DNA from: Chrysophaeum taylorii
Lineage: Eukaryota > Sar > Pelagophyceae > Pelagomonadales > Pelagomonadaceae
Length of the DNA: 64,000 nucleotides
Assembly (NCBI GenBank): GCA_029834535.1
Contig: JAQMWT010000029.1
Span: 62,001-126,000 of the forward strand
Direction of reading: 5' to 3'
In this document: one piece after another, positions 11,620 through 23,353 of the stretch
How the letters are laid out: each line of letters begins with the position of its first letter
Numbering within the stretch: the stretch's first letter is position 1
Position numbers and translations under genes: made by a program
The notes under the pieces: model-generated
The model's database searches: none
Seen by the model: only the letters and a program-made list of their open reading frames with translations
Told to the model about the DNA's origin: nothing

Positions 11620-14600
11620 CAGATAGCGCTGTTGGAATCAACGTGAATTACTTCGAGTGATCGGATCCGGACGTGTTTCGAGATTCTTGATCGATATTTG
11701 ATACAGTATGGAGATAAACGCAGACGTGCGTGAGGAAGAATCTCCTCCAGTTCTTCCCGCCGCCCCTGAGATAGGCCGCGAGGAAGGTGAATTGAGAGAG
11801 GCCGAGGCAGTCGACGTTGCTGACGTGCCCCCTGATGTGCCTCCGGATACTGCCATTTTTTCGCCGTTGAGTCCAACGACTCCGGACCGTGGCGAGCGAG
11901 TTACTATTGAGCGCGGATCTGCAGCCCGAAGTCGACTTCGTGAAGACCTCGAGCAGAGACGTCGCGAAAATGAACGATTAGCTGAGCGTTTTGCCAGCAA
12001 GATGCGGATAAACCGTCTGGGAATACGGATCCGCTGATCTTACGAGATCCTTTTTTTGTGGGGCAAGAAGACGTGCAAGCACTGTGGGTTCTTCTGGACC
12101 ACCCATGATGAAGATGAACACGGAAGTCGCGTAGTCTGCAACCGCGATCCGGATCGTTGCTACTGTGCGATGTGGAAGCGAATTCGTAAGCAGAAGAAGC
12201 ACCCCATATCGCGGTCCGATTGGGCGAGGCGTGATGATGCATCTCATGCGAACGCCACGCACGGATCGGAGCCTTCTAATGAAATTCAAACGGCCCTCAC
12301 CGATCTTGGAACCACAATGGCGACCATGGTGAGCGAGGTCAGAGGCATCAAGGACACTACGTCGTTTTCTACACGACAACGAGACGGACGATCACCTTCT
12401 AGACGATCGTCACGCCGACATCGAAGCCAGAGCCCTGATCGAAAAGCCCATACTGCTCAAAGTAGCCCGAGTCCTTGCCGTCACCGGAGCTCTAGTCGCA
12501 ATTCGCTCCGGCGCCGACGTCATCGACATTACGATGACGAGTATGACGGAGGCAGATATCAGGAAAGTTCGGGACATTCGAGCGCAACTTTCGCGTTCCA
12601 ATCTTTATGCGACGCGCCGCCAATGTCGGGGGTTGTCTTTTACCCGACGGCGCGCCCTGCCCGAGTCTCCGATGATGCTGCCGATGTCGCTGTGACGAGC
12701 AGCCATCGTTTGCAACAGGAGCAACATACCACCAACGCTCGGATCGTTCGGTGGCCTTCTACATCGTAGGTGGAAGCAATGTCAGATGCTACTTGGGATT
12801 CTCAGCACTACTGGGAAGACTCAGATTCGGAGACCGACGAACCCATGCCGCAGGTTCCAGTATCCCCCCATTCGTCAATGTACATGTCTTGCCGGGCAGT
12901 TCACGATGATGACGTTAGACCTTTTTAGTTGACGTCGGGGACGACGTCTTCTTTTCCTACGGGGCCCCCCGAGACCGTTTTAGCCGTTTTAGCCGATGTT
13001 CTAGCCGATATAGTTTTGGTCGCAGCAGAGCAGACCACAGCGGCGCCGATGGAGGAGAAGTTGACGGGAATGTCCGATTTGACGGACGAGAAACGACGAC
13101 TACCAGAAGAGATAAAGGAGGAGATATATGTGCCTCCGATTGAGAAGTGTCAGAATTTGTTGTCAGCGAAACTGGGGAGTGAAAAAGCAGCCGAAGCGGC
13201 GAGCGCCAATATAGATTCAGCGGCGAGATGTACAACGCCAGATATAGCAGCGGTGACGATGCAGATTCCGGGCGATGCGAAACCGGAGATACGATGTCAT
13301 CACACTGCACTGTCGCCGAGCGATGGGGAAAAGATCGAGCAAGACCTCATCACCATCGGTTGCCTGGACCCTGGTACCCTTACGTTTATAGTTGGTCATA
13401 TTTATAGACGACGAGACGGGCCGAAGTTTGCAACGACTTTAGGCGAGGATGGAATGGCTGATGTCTCTTATATTTGTCGTGGGATGGTTGAAAAACTGGA
13501 AAAGGATAGCATCATCCTTGACCGGGGCGATCTTCCAGTCGAGCGCACTTTGTATGGTTCAGGATTGAACAAAACGACTATCCACAAATGGGTTGCATTG
13601 CGGATTGCGCTTGCGGACGACGTAGCCGTTCCAGTTGTTGCTATTGTGGCCGATACTAATCATCTATTTTTGCTGGGAGCGCGCGATATTCGGGTGTTTG
13701 GAGCCATAGTGGACTACCCGCGGAATCGCATTGCGTTTCTACGCACACAAGTCGCTTACGGGCGCAAGAAGTTAAAGGTGCAGGATCGACGAGTAGATTC
13801 TCCGATTTTGACATTCAGAACAACTTATGACGAGAGCAATCCCGTGGTAGTTCAGGTTTATGGGCAACAGCACCATGCGATGCAACAAAGCCTGAGCACA
13901 GTGGCGAACCGAGTCTACGCTCGCTTGTGCAAGATTGAAGACCTCCAGCGTCCACCGCCGAAACGAGCGGGAGCTTCGACGACTTGGGGAGTTCCTCCTG
14001 TTACGCCTTCTCAAAGTTCGAACAGCGATGCTTATGAAGTGACAGCCTATGCTGCGCGCACGATGAAGGTCTAGCCTGGGCGCACCTACTGCGTGCTAGT
14101 CGCTCTTTCAGAGCCCATGGAAACTGGGCAGGTTTTCGTTGCTACGTCTTCTGGGTACGAGCAACTCGGGGTAGTCGATGGAATGTGTTCTTCTCCAGAG
14201 GATCATGATAAGTTCGCAGCTCGAGTGGCGATATCCTCTACCCAGGATGTGCCGACTGTGATCACTCAAGGTGAAGTCCTTGCTTTGGGCGATATTGTTC
14301 GTTTTGATGACGAGCTGAATGCTGAGACGGTCGACGATTTAACGAAGGATGGTGAAGCCGAATCTAACAAGGCTAACCTATCATTCACTGTTTCGGTCGC
14401 AAGCCATCTTACTCAAGGCAATGCGGCTCCCGAACTGATGCTTTTGAGCTCAGTGCAGAAGGCGTCTCCTTCTGCCGATAAGAAGAAGAATTCTCGTCAA
14501 GAATCGCTCGGTAACCACGATTTCGACAGACGAACTGACGAGGAGGAAAAGAAATGCCGAGAAGTTACAGAATGCGAGATTCGCCGAAGGTTTGAAAAGG

Positions 14601-15184
14601 TCCACTGGGTGCCGATCACGTATCGCAAGGTTGTGATGCTCTTCAGCGGCGCCGGAGGAAGTACTTTAGGACTGCAACGAGCGAACGAGTTGTGCGGGAC
14701 GTCGCTTCGAGTCGTCCTTGCTCTTGACTCGTCAACAGCTGCCAACAAGGTTTATCAGAAGAATTTTCCGAAGATACCTGTGGTCCAGCACACGCTCTGT
14801 GGACGATATGACTCGACCCTCCGGTTGATCAAGGCTTATTTGCCTGAAGCGGAATGGTCATCGTCGATGTGTATACCATCTCCGCCGTGCGTTCATTCAG
14901 CACTCTGCAACTTGACATCCAGAGATGTTGGCAAGGGTGTTACGGCCACTAACTGGACGATGAGGCTGTGCAAAAGGGCTGGCTTCATGATGAGGCCGAT
15001 TGAACAGGAGGCGTCCATTATTTCGTATATAGCGCGTTTACACCCTCACCAACATTCTTGCTATCATATACCATCTCTCCATCTTGTTGAGAGGCTTGGT
15101 GAGCGTGAGCAAGGTGTGTGGCGAGCATATCCGACCCCGCGTCCGTGTTTCCCCCGTTCAGTGAGGTCTAGGACGAGTCGGTGA
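11620..15184 (+). mobile_element. Second retroelement fragment C: Gag-like, aspartic protease and C5 methyltransferase (fossil)
   Basis: On the plus strand, opposite to A and B, the parts in order are: a Glu/Pro/Arg-rich Gag-like frame (11,708-12,037); a second frame (12,056-12,769) with a Cys-His cluster (CKHCGFFW onward) and an Arg/Ser-rich tail; a retropepsin-like frame (12,929-14,074, with NHLFLLGARDI as the LLG-D region); and a frame (14,093-15,184) whose second half is a C5 DNA methyltransferase. That domain shows motif I VVMLFSGAGGSTLGLQ and a motif IV-like PSPPC. Reverse transcriptase, integrase and LTRs are not present, so the 3' part is lost. Gypsy or DIRS-like affinity is possible but unproven. 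The fragment is broken, with several interruptions. Its methyltransferase does not look like a copy of the one in A. Confidence 0.68.
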
Positions 15185-16560
15185 GTACCCCCCTTGAGTC
15201 GGTGAGTACCCCCTTTGTCACCCGGGGGTCGGGAAGGTTTTTCTGTGCCGCCATACCACGTTTGAGCAGAGGTTGAAAAATTCAAAAATTGCAAGATACT
15301 ATAGAATGCCGCGAAGAACTCGTGGTGACGCCTCACAAAGTACAACAGATGGAAAGCGCCGAAGAAATGATGCCGACCCCCCAGGCATATCGCACACGTT
15401 GGTGTACGGCTACAATCCCGAGAAGACGTACTGGGTCCTCAAAGCCGAAAAAGAGCCCACCATCCGCATCCTTCTCGAACACGCCGGAATCTTCCTCGAA
15501 AAAACCAACATCCAGCCCATCTCCTAACCACCATCATCCCCCATCAATGCCCCTCTCGAACACAAACCTTCTTCCAACACCTTCGTAAAACCCTCATCGC
15601 ATTCATTACAACCCCCAGCATTTGCCCTACGTCACGTCATTCGCAACGCACTTATTAAACGAGCCCCCATCAACAGCCCCAGCGTTAGCCCTTCTTAATT
15701 TACTGCGTAAAGTGTCTCCTGTAACTTGTCCGGGGCAAAGCGGATTGCTACGCACATGCCGTGCCCGACGCGGACTCTACCCGCTAGCCCGTATTTACGC
15801 GCACTCGTGGCAGTCCCCGAGGGCCTCCACCTCGTCGATCTATCGACATATACCTACGGCGTGACCTGCCTCGCTGCTGCCTCGTTGCTGCGAGTCGAAT
15901 ATTAGGGGAAGGCTGGTCGATGTTACTATAATATTCAGGGGTGCGCAATGACCACTTTCGTTGTTCATCGGTGTTCACGTTGCGGCATAAGACGGTCGAT
16001 AAGGTGGGCGACTGCGGTGAGAGCGATATTTCCGACAGTTGTCCGCAGACGCAGACGCTCTCCGCGAGGCTCGGAGCGCTTGATCGATGCCGAGTCAGGT
16101 TGGTTGTGCTGAAGCATGCATAAAGCCGACCAACATGTGCATCGCGCTAATGTAGGGTCGATAACCTCGCGAGTTCCCGCAGTGAGTCCCCGCATATCGA
16201 TGCTCGCTGGGCCCATCGCCTCGGCGCCGGAGGGCATACCTTGCTCTCTATTGGGTGATTGGCTGAAACCAAGGCGGAAAGCAAAACTGCCACCAGTCGT
16301 ATCGACGGTCTCTGTGCCTCTAGGGGTCACGAAGGGTCTTGAGCACATGTTTGGTGGCCTCTGCGGCGCTAATACCAACCTTGAACACCTTCCGTCCCGG
16401 TCCAGTCTCTCAAGCTTGGGGAAACAAGGGAGAACGTCTCTCAACAGGGCTAGAGACAATGCAGACTATGTTGAATCTACCCATACCCTCTAGGTACGCA
16501 CCTGGAGGTCTACTCCTTGTTCGAAGTGAACTGCAGATCTAATTGTTCATAATCTGAGAG
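15185..16560. other. Mostly non-coding stretch after element C
   Basis: At 15,175-15,215 the phrase gtcggtgagtacccccttt-like is repeated twice in tandem. No protein family, tRNA or rRNA is visible. Short open frames exist on both strands, but their composition does not look coding. The region may be remnants of older transposons. Confidence 0.45.
15306..15527 (+). CDS. Hypothetical 73-residue protein (weak)
   Basis: A short open frame from ATG at 15,306 (MPRRTRGDAS) ends in TAA at 15,525-15,527. It is Arg/Lys-rich at the start, with the more ordinary segment GYNPEKTYWVLKAEKEPTIR after it. No domain is recognised. It stands alone in a gene-poor stretch and may be a chance frame or the relic of a larger gene. 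Confidence 0.2.
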   Translation: MPRRTRGDASQSTTDGKRRRNDADPPGISHTLVYGYNPEKTYWVLKAEKEPTIRILLEHAGIFLEKTNIQPIS

Positions 16561-17025
16561 TTATAATGGCGGAAGGGTAAGGAAGGAAAGAGGGAAAGCC
16601 GTATTGCGGAGAGAAAACCCTCTTGTGGAGATAGGTGTGAAAGGAGTGAGATGTTCCAGTGTCATACACATAATAGTGTAGCTCTCTGGAGGTGGACGAG
16701 GCTGGCAAGGGGAAAGTGAACCAGGACGAGACGACGAGCGACGCTCGATGGAGATAATCAACGAGAACCAGCAGGCGACCATATGTGGTTGCGGGGTTTC
16801 CTCTCGGGTTCTTTCCTTTTGCTCGGCGGCGAGTCCGGAAAGAAATCTCGAAAATCGCTTTTTTTCCCCTTTCGATAACCTCCCCGCCTTCCAGTGGAAC
16901 AAAAGTTTGTCACACTGCGCATCAAGCGCAGGGCCCGGACTTGGAGTTCGAGAGAAAGACAGACAGACAGACATGTCTGCGATCGATGTCGCATCAAACT
17001 CACCACCCAACGGGGGGGCAGACAT
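16561..17025 (-). CDS. Hypothetical 154-residue protein (weak)
   Basis: An open frame on the minus strand runs from ATG at 17,025 (MSAPPLGGEFDATS). It contains a Lys/Arg-rich helical segment (LSKGEKKRFSRFLSGLAAEQ) and then a Pro/Ser-rich tail. It lies just downstream of the FG-GAP gene 3' end on the same strand. No family is recognised. The tail composition suggests that only the first 100 residues might be real coding, possibly as one exon. Confidence 0.25.
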   Translation of the reverse strand: MSAPPLGGEFDATSIADMSVCLSFSRTPSPGPALDAQCDKLLFHWKAGRLSKGEKKRFSRFLSGLAAEQKERTREETPQPHMVACWFSLIISIERRSSSRPGSLSPCQPRPPPESYTIMCMTLEHLTPFTPISTRGFSLRNTAFPLSFLTLPPL

Positions 17026-17139
17026 GGTGCTGCTAGCGTCGGGAACTTGGGGAGACCGAGAAGAGCGCCGCGGGGAGCAGCAACACTCGTCAGACGATAT
17101 AGTATTATAATTTGATCCGAAAAAGCGCAAAACCAATCA

Positions 17140-19581
17140 TCACGCTAGTAGAATTCCACCACCACCACCACCACAGACTCTTTTTCGGCGGTATGGGGTC
17201 GAGGAAGAGGAGGAGCGGCGGCGAGAGGGCGGACGGGAGTTGTTGGCCAAGTTGGCGACGGCATCCCTCGGCGCGAAGCTGGGGAGGTCCACGACCGTGC
17301 GTTCGTCACCGGAAAGGGCCGCGAAGTGGAGACAAGAGAACTGCAGCAAGACGATATCGGTCGGGGCAACCCAGAGGGCGCGCCGGCGCCGCCGCCTGGA
17401 GATGTCGTCGCCGTCGTTATCACCTGCAGCGTCGTCGTCGTCGTCGTCGTCGTCGGGGTGAGCGTCGGCGATAAATTTTGACTCGGAGCGGGGTCCGCCG
17501 TGGCGGTTGGGCTCGAACTTGTCGACGGTTTTCGTGACGGCGTCGACGACGACAACGGCGTGGCCGAGGGCGTTGGCGGCCGCGCGGCTCTCGAGAGGTG
17601 TCCAGAGGTGGACGTAGTCGGCGTCGTCGTCGAATCGACGAGCGTTGTCGTCGTTGTTGTCGCCAGCGGCCGCCTCTGGATGCTGCTGCTGCTGGACGTC
17701 GCACCAGCGGAGGTAGTCGTACGCGAGGAAGGCACCCGCGTCCTCGCCGAGGGCGACGAGGCGGCGCCAGCGCGCACACCTCGCCAAGAGCTCGATCTTG
17801 GTGCGCTTCATCGCTCTCGAGATCTCGACGAAGCGCGCGATAGGCCCTCCTCTCCTTCCGGACGAGGTTGTCTTGGGCTTGGGCTCGGCGGGGACCAGCA
17901 AACGGACGTACCAGTCGACGTGGCGCTCGATCTCCGCGACGACCGCGAGGCGAATGGTGAGGGGGTCGACGTTGAGGGGGCCGTGGAAGCGCTCGACGTC
18001 GTCGACGTTGTCCTCGAGTCGTCGTCGGAGGTGTCCCGAGAAGGCCTCGACGGCGCCGGCGGCGAAAACGACCGAGGAGAGGGCCTTGGTCGCGTGGTGC
18101 GCGCTTCCCAGCGGAAGCGAGAGGGGTCCGGCGAAGGAATCGACGGAGAGCTTTGGCGAGAGCGCGGGCGGATACGGAGCGACTCTCGCGCGGCCGATCG
18201 CCGAACAGAACTCGAGACACTCGACTGTCTGGGGGGATCTCGCGTCGACCGAGGCGCTCGCAACAAGCTCGGTGTAGGCGTCGGGCCGCTGCCGGTCGCC
18301 CAGCCGCGAGCACCGGCAGTAGCACAAGCAGACGACGCCCGCGACGATGCCCGCGTTCTGGACCCACAACCGCCAGCGCGAGGTCGCGTCGCGGCCGCGC
18401 GAGTCGTCGTCGCCCTTTGAGGAAACAAAACCGACGCTCGCGTCGCGGGTGAAGAGCCAGGAGGTCACGCCGCCTGGGGCGGCCACGGCGACCAGGTCGC
18501 CATCGATTGCGACGGCTTCGCCAAACGATAGGTAGTCCTCGACCGAAGGCGGCTCGGCGACGCCCGTCTCGCAGAATTCTTCGCCGCCTTCGCAGGGCGA
18601 AAACACGAAGACCAGCCCCGCCTGGAAGCTCGAGCCGTCGTGGCCCGGCGCGCCGACGGCGATGTCCTCCTCCTCCTCCTCCACGGCCACGGCAGACCCA
18701 AAGTGGTCCCAGGCGGCGCGGCGAGACGGAACGAGCTCTTTCGCGTTCCACGCGGCCGTCGCGTTGCGGCGAAACGCGTAGGCCGCGCCGCTCAGCTGCC
18801 CAACCTCGTCGCTGCCGCTCGCACCAACCACCACGAGGTCCGTCGCCGCGCCGACCGCAGACCCAAAGTAGTCCTGCGACTCGCCGTCCGCGACGAGCTT
18901 GGCCGTCTCCGACCAAGCCCCGTTCGCGCGCTCAAAGATGTAGGCCGCACCCTGCTGCGAGGCGCGCGAGTCGTCCCCCGGCGCGCCGGCCACCACCATA
19001 GAGCCCGAGATGGCCACGGCGTACCCCAGCAAGTCCCAGGCCGTCGCGTCGGAGGCGACGAGCGACGCGGCCGGGATCCAAGAATCGTCGTTTCTGGATT
19101 CTAATACCAGCACGCGGCCCGCGTACGTCGAGTCCCCCGGCGCCCCGACAACCGCGAGGGACCCCGAAATCGCCACCGCCGCGCCGAACCGGTCGGTCGT
19201 GTTTGTGATTCGGTCCGTCTCGACCCATCCTTCTTCCAATTTTCGCCGGAAGAACAACACCGAACTCGCGCCCGTCGAGCCCACGCAGTACACGCCCACC
19301 GCCAAAACGTCTCCGTCGAGCGCGATCGACACCCCCGTACTCTCGGCGCCCTCCGTCGACACCTCGGCGGCGACGATGGTCTCCTCGACAACCACCCCCG
19401 CGGTGGACACAACGGTCGCCTCAACGCGCGCGCCGTCGTACGCCCCTGCCGCCGCGAACCACGACCCCGACACCGCCACGTCGTCGGCGTAGGGTAGCGA
19501 TAACACCGAACGATACTCCTCCTCGCCCCGTGCCAAGGCGGCGGCCGCCGCGAGGACCACCACCACCACCTGCCGCGTCAT
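17140..19581 (-). CDS. FG-GAP repeat single-pass membrane protein
   Basis: The protein has 813 residues. The chosen start (ATG at 19,581) gives a clean signal peptide, MTRQVVVVVLAAAAALARG. An upstream in-frame ATG at 19,669-19,671 would put a basic extension before it. Residues about 25-390 form seven or so FG-GAP-type beta-propeller blades, each with motifs such as FGAAVAISGSLAVVGAPG. One membrane span lies at about 405-425 (AGIVAGVVCLCYC). About 390 residues follow inside the cell, with poly-Asp and poly-Arg runs and no domain I know. FG-GAP propellers bind ligands in integrin alpha chains and related algal surface proteins. A role in adhesion or sensing is inference. It shares a 137-bp divergent promoter with the RECQL4-like gene. 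Confidence 0.8.
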   Translation of the reverse strand: MTRQVVVVVLAAAAALARGEEEYRSVLSLPYADDVAVSGSWFAAAGAYDGARVEATVVSTAGVVVEETIVAAEVSTEGAESTGVSIALDGDVLAVGVYCVGSTGASSVLFFRRKLEEGWVETDRITNTTDRFGAAVAISGSLAVVGAPGDSTYAGRVLVLESRNDDSWIPAASLVASDATAWDLLGYAVAISGSMVVAGAPGDDSRASQQGAAYIFERANGAWSETAKLVADGESQDYFGSAVGAATDLVVVGASGSDEVGQLSGAAYAFRRNATAAWNAKELVPSRRAAWDHFGSAVAVEEEEEDIAVGAPGHDGSSFQAGLVFVFSPCEGGEEFCETGVAEPPSVEDYLSFGEAVAIDGDLVAVAAPGGVTSWLFTRDASVGFVSSKGDDDSRGRDATSRWRLWVQNAGIVAGVVCLCYCRCSRLGDRQRPDAYTELVASASVDARSPQTVECLEFCSAIGRARVAPYPPALSPKLSVDSFAGPLSLPLGSAHHATKALSSVVFAAGAVEAFSGHLRRRLEDNVDDVERFHGPLNVDPLTIRLAVVAEIERHVDWYVRLLVPAEPKPKTTSSGRRGGPIARFVEISRAMKRTKIELLARCARWRRLVALGEDAGAFLAYDYLRWCDVQQQQHPEAAAGDNNDDNARRFDDDADYVHLWTPLESRAAANALGHAVVVVDAVTKTVDKFEPNRHGGPRSESKFIADAHPDDDDDDDDAAGDNDGDDISRRRRRRALWVAPTDIVLLQFSCLHFAALSGDERTVVDLPSFAPRDAVANLANNSRPPSRRRSSSSSTPYRRKRVCGGGGGGILLA

Positions 19582-19718
19582 TCTCTTTTTTTTTCGCGTT
19601 CCCGGCTTTCCGACCTTTGGTTTTTGAGAGGTTCTCCGAACATCAACATGCCACATCGTCGGTACTTGCATTTTTTTTAAAGTCCGAGCGGCGGCAGTTA
19701 TTATTTATTATTATTACC
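19582..19718. promoter_or_regulatory. Shared divergent promoter, FG-GAP gene and RECQL4-like gene
   Basis: Only 137 bp separate the two start codons. The stretch is AT-richer than its flanks and has T-runs at about 19,583-19,592 and 19,671-19,678. It also has a ttattatttattattatta tract just before the helicase start. No certain TATA box is seen. A bidirectional promoter is inferred from spacing. Confidence 0.5.
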
Positions 19719-19762
19719 ATGATGATCGACCTCCCGGCGATGCGCTACGCGGCGAGCCCCCG

Positions 19763-19799
<37 letters not shown>

Positions 19800-22700
19800 A
19801 TTATTCCCTCTGTCGCCGCCGCCTCCTCCTCCTCCTCGAGCGACGAAGAACTCGAGTTTCCCCCGAGCATTATTATTCCCCCGCGGTGTGTTTTGGAGCA
19901 GCCACAGCAACAAGAAGTCACGAGGGCATTCGTCACCGAGCTGCCGCCGCGTGCCGTCGAGCCCCCCACCGAGGCGGCGGCGGCGGCGGCGGCGGCCGGC
20001 GGTCCGTCGGTCGAAGAGGCCGAGCGGCTCAAGGCGGCCAAGAAGGGGAAACGCGGGCGCGAGCGCGCGATCGCTCTCGGCCAGGTCAGCGACAATTACG
20101 TCAAGCTGGACATGCGGCGCAAGGGGACCTACCGGAAACGCGCGCGTCCGCGCAAGGAGCGAATCGCCGCCCCCGAAGATCTCGGCCCCAAGCCCGCCGA
20201 CGACGACGCGAACTTTGAGGCCGCGCTCGACGCGGTCCGCCGGAAGAAAAAAAAAAGCCCTCTTCTCGACGACGACGAGCGGTACGCCCTCTACGCCCCG
20301 CGGTGCGCGACCCACGGCACGATTGCCAGGCTCCTGCGCGTGAAGAAAAAGTGTACCGGAAACCACGGCCGTCCGTTCTACGCGTGTCGCGAACGCGGTT
20401 GCGACTTCTTCGAGTGGGCGGACGACCACGCGCCGGCCGTCGCGGCCGCTCGCCGCGACGAGACCGACGACGCCTGGCGCCGCCGCGTCGCCGACGAGCG
20501 CCACGCTGCGCGCACCTCGCGGACCGTTGGAGAGCTTTTGGACGACCTCGCGCGCCGCGGCGCGGACCGCCCTTCCCGAAAGACGAAAAAGGATCTCCTC
20601 GCCGCGCTCCGCGAGGACGACCGCCTCCGCCTCGGGCGCCCGCCAACCCTTCGCGTCTCGCCAAACCGCCCCGCCAACAAACTCCCGCGCCTCGATGATG
20701 GCGCCGTCTCGCGGAAACCTCGCGACGACGAGGACGACGAAGAAGAATCGCGCCCGGCGGAGTCGTCGTTCGTCGAAACGTGGCGCGAGCTGCGCGAGGC
20801 GGGATGGACGTACCTCGTGCGGGGAGGGCAAGTGTGGTACGTGCGGCCCGGGTGCGACGCGATGGCCGGAACCGAGGGCGTCTTCGCGAGCGAAGCCGCG
20901 GTTCGCGCTTACCTGCGCGAGAACGAGGACGAGAACGAGGCGGCGCCGCGGCGCGTCGACGACTCGTTCGCCGCCGCGATGGAAATCGCCAGGCAACGGC
21001 GAGGGTCGTCCTCCTCGTCGTCCGACGACCTCCTCGAAGTGGACGAAGCCCCCGAGGAGAACGATATCCTCGCGCCGAGCCGGGTGCTGCGGTCGGTGTT
21101 TGGGCACGAATCGTTCCGCGACGGCCAGGAGTGGGCGATCGAGCGGTGCGTGCGCGGAGCCTCGAGCCTCCTCGTGCTGCCGACGGGCGCGGGAAAATCC
21201 CTCTGCTATCAGATCCCAGCGCTTCTGATCCCGGGAGTCACGGTGGTCGTCTCGCCCCTCGTCGCCCTCATCGAGGAGCAAACGGCGCGCCTTCCTCCCG
21301 AGATCCCGAGCGTCTCTTTATCTGGCTCGGCCTCGCTCGAACGCAGGATGCGCGCCCTCGAGGACCTCAAGACCCCCGGCCGCGCGAAAATCGTCTTCGC
21401 ATCGCCCGAGCGGCTCTCGAGCCGAGCCTTCGCGCGAGCCTTCGCGAGCGTCGACTGCGGGCTTCTGGTCGTCGACGAGGCCCACTGCGTATCGCAGTGG
21501 TCTCACAACTTCCGTCCGGCTTTTTTGAAGATTGGAAAGGTCGCGCGGGACGTCCTCCGCCCGCGCGCGATCCTCGCCCTTACCGCGACGGCCTCCAAGC
21601 GCGTCGCGCGCGACGTCTGCGCGGTCCTCGGCCTGAACCCCTCGAGCTGCGGCGGCGGCGACGTGAGGCGCTCGAGCTGGCGCCGGTCGAACCTCGCGTT
21701 GCGCGTCGCGCGCGTCGACGGCCGCGACGGTCCGCTCCTCGCGCCCCGTCGGTTTCCGTTTTCCGGAGGACGCGAAGAAGAAGACGGCCGTAAGCTCGAC
21801 GTGCTCCTCGAGCTCCTCGGGGAGGGGCGGCGGCAAAAAAAAAAGGCCGCCGCCGCGAAGAAGACGACGATCGTCTACGTGCACAAGCAGCGCGACGCCG
21901 AGCGCGTCGCCGAGCTGCTGACGTCGCGAGGGTGCGAAGGCGCTCGCGCGTATCACGCGGGACTCGCGCGGCACGACCGAGCGTCCGTCGCTCGCGACTT
22001 CGCGCGAGGTAAAGTGCGAGTCGTGGTCGCGACCGTCGCCTTTGGGATGGGCATCGACAAGGCGGACGTGAGGCTCGTCGTACATTGGACGATGCCCTCG
22101 AGCCTCGAACGCTACGTCCAGGAGACTGGCCGCGCGGGCAGAGACGGCGATCCCGCGACCTGCGTTTGTGCCGTCTCGGGGACCGAAGCCCAGCGCCTCG
22201 CGAGCCTCGCGCACGCCGACGGCCTCGAGCTCTCGCAGATCTCGGCTCTCCTCGACCGCCTCTTTGGATATCGCGGACAATGGCACGCGCTTTCGATCGA
22301 CGCGTGCGCCAAAGAGCTCGACCTCGGGGTCGAGACGATCGAGACGATCGTCGCCCTCCTCGACAAACGCAACAGCGCCCTCGCGTGCGGCGGCAAACTG
22401 ATGGACGGCGTGCGCATCCGGATTCGACGTTCTGCTGGGAATAGTGATAAGCTCCCGTCGTCGCTCCTCGCGTTTCTCGACCAGCCCGGCCGCCGCGGCG
22501 ACGACGACCTCCTCGGTCCTTTTTCGCTCTGCAAGGCGGCGCGGACCCTCGGGGTCGTGCCGTGGCACGCGCGCCGCGATTTGGAGACCCTCCGGGCGAA
22601 GGGCCTCATCGACGTCGTCTACGATACGCCCTGCCTCGTCTTCCGCGTCGACGACGACAAAGACGGCGCCGCCGGAAGCCTCGGAGATCTCGCGCGCGAC

Positions 22701-23210
22701 GTCTACGCCGAGCTCGCCGCGATCGAGCGCGCGAGCGTTGCAAAGGTCCGCGTCACCGCGGCCGCCCTCGAGCGGGCCGCCGTCCCCTACGCGCGCCGCG
22801 AGACGGACGACCCCCAAAACGACGACGACGACGACTCGGTCGCTCGGGCGGAGAGCCTCGCCTCCGCCATCGACCGCTACTTCGAGAACGAAGACGATGA
22901 CGTTGATGACGTCGTCGACGACGACCTCCTCATCCTCCTCGAGAAGAAGGAGGAAGTCCGGACCGCGCTCGGTGCCCTGCTGCGAGACCCGCGGTTTGGC
23001 GGGGGGAGCGACGTGGTGGTGTTGTCAGGCGCCCTCCTCGAAGACCACGCTTTCCTCGCCCGCGCAGCCGCGCGGGTGTTCCACGGCATCGGTTCCCCCG
23101 GGTTCCCGGCGGCGGAGTGGCGGGTGAACGGGTTTTGGGGAGGGTTCGCCCACCTCCCCTTCTCCAGCCTTCGCAAGTTCGCGCTGGATGTACTACGAAA
23201 CAATATTTGA
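19719..23210 (+). CDS. RECQL4: RecQ-family DNA helicase, RECQL4-like
   Basis: The protein has 1,163 residues from the MMIDLP start. The N-terminus is acidic and poly-Asp. At about 185-235 there is a GRF-type zinc finger (CATHGTIARLL ... FYACRERGCDFFEW). The helicase core starts near 460. It has Q-like FRDGQEWAIE, Walker A LPTGAGKSLCYQ, DEAH box VVDEAHCVSQWSHNFRP, TATA motif LALTATASKR, and motifs V-VI (VATVAFGMGIDKADVR, QETGRAGRDGDPA). SHNFRP in place of GHDFR, and the C-terminal RVFHGIGSPGFP, match RECQL4. RECQL4 acts in replication initiation and DNA repair in the nucleus. The GRF finger, a single-stranded DNA binder seen in NEIL3 and Top3, is not part of animal RECQL4. No intron is seen. 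It shares a promoter with the FG-GAP gene. Confidence 0.9.
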
Positions 23211-23353
23211 ATGAAGAAGCTCTTAATTAATAATAACGGTTCTCTGGGAGCCAAGCAATCAATCACTTGAGGACGACGACGACAATACAACGCTGCGTTG
23301 AAGAAGAAGAAGAAGAAGAAGAAGGGAAGAGTCGTAGACGCGAATGGGAAAGG

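Noticed and set aside
17420-18916. Long Arg-rich open frames opposite and alongside the FG-GAP gene
   Set aside because: They are antisense or shifted frames of a GC-rich gene, with extreme Arg content and no domain.
19701-22817. Long minus-strand open frames across the RECQL4-like gene
   Set aside because: Shadow frames caused by GC-rich codon use; the plus strand holds all helicase motifs.
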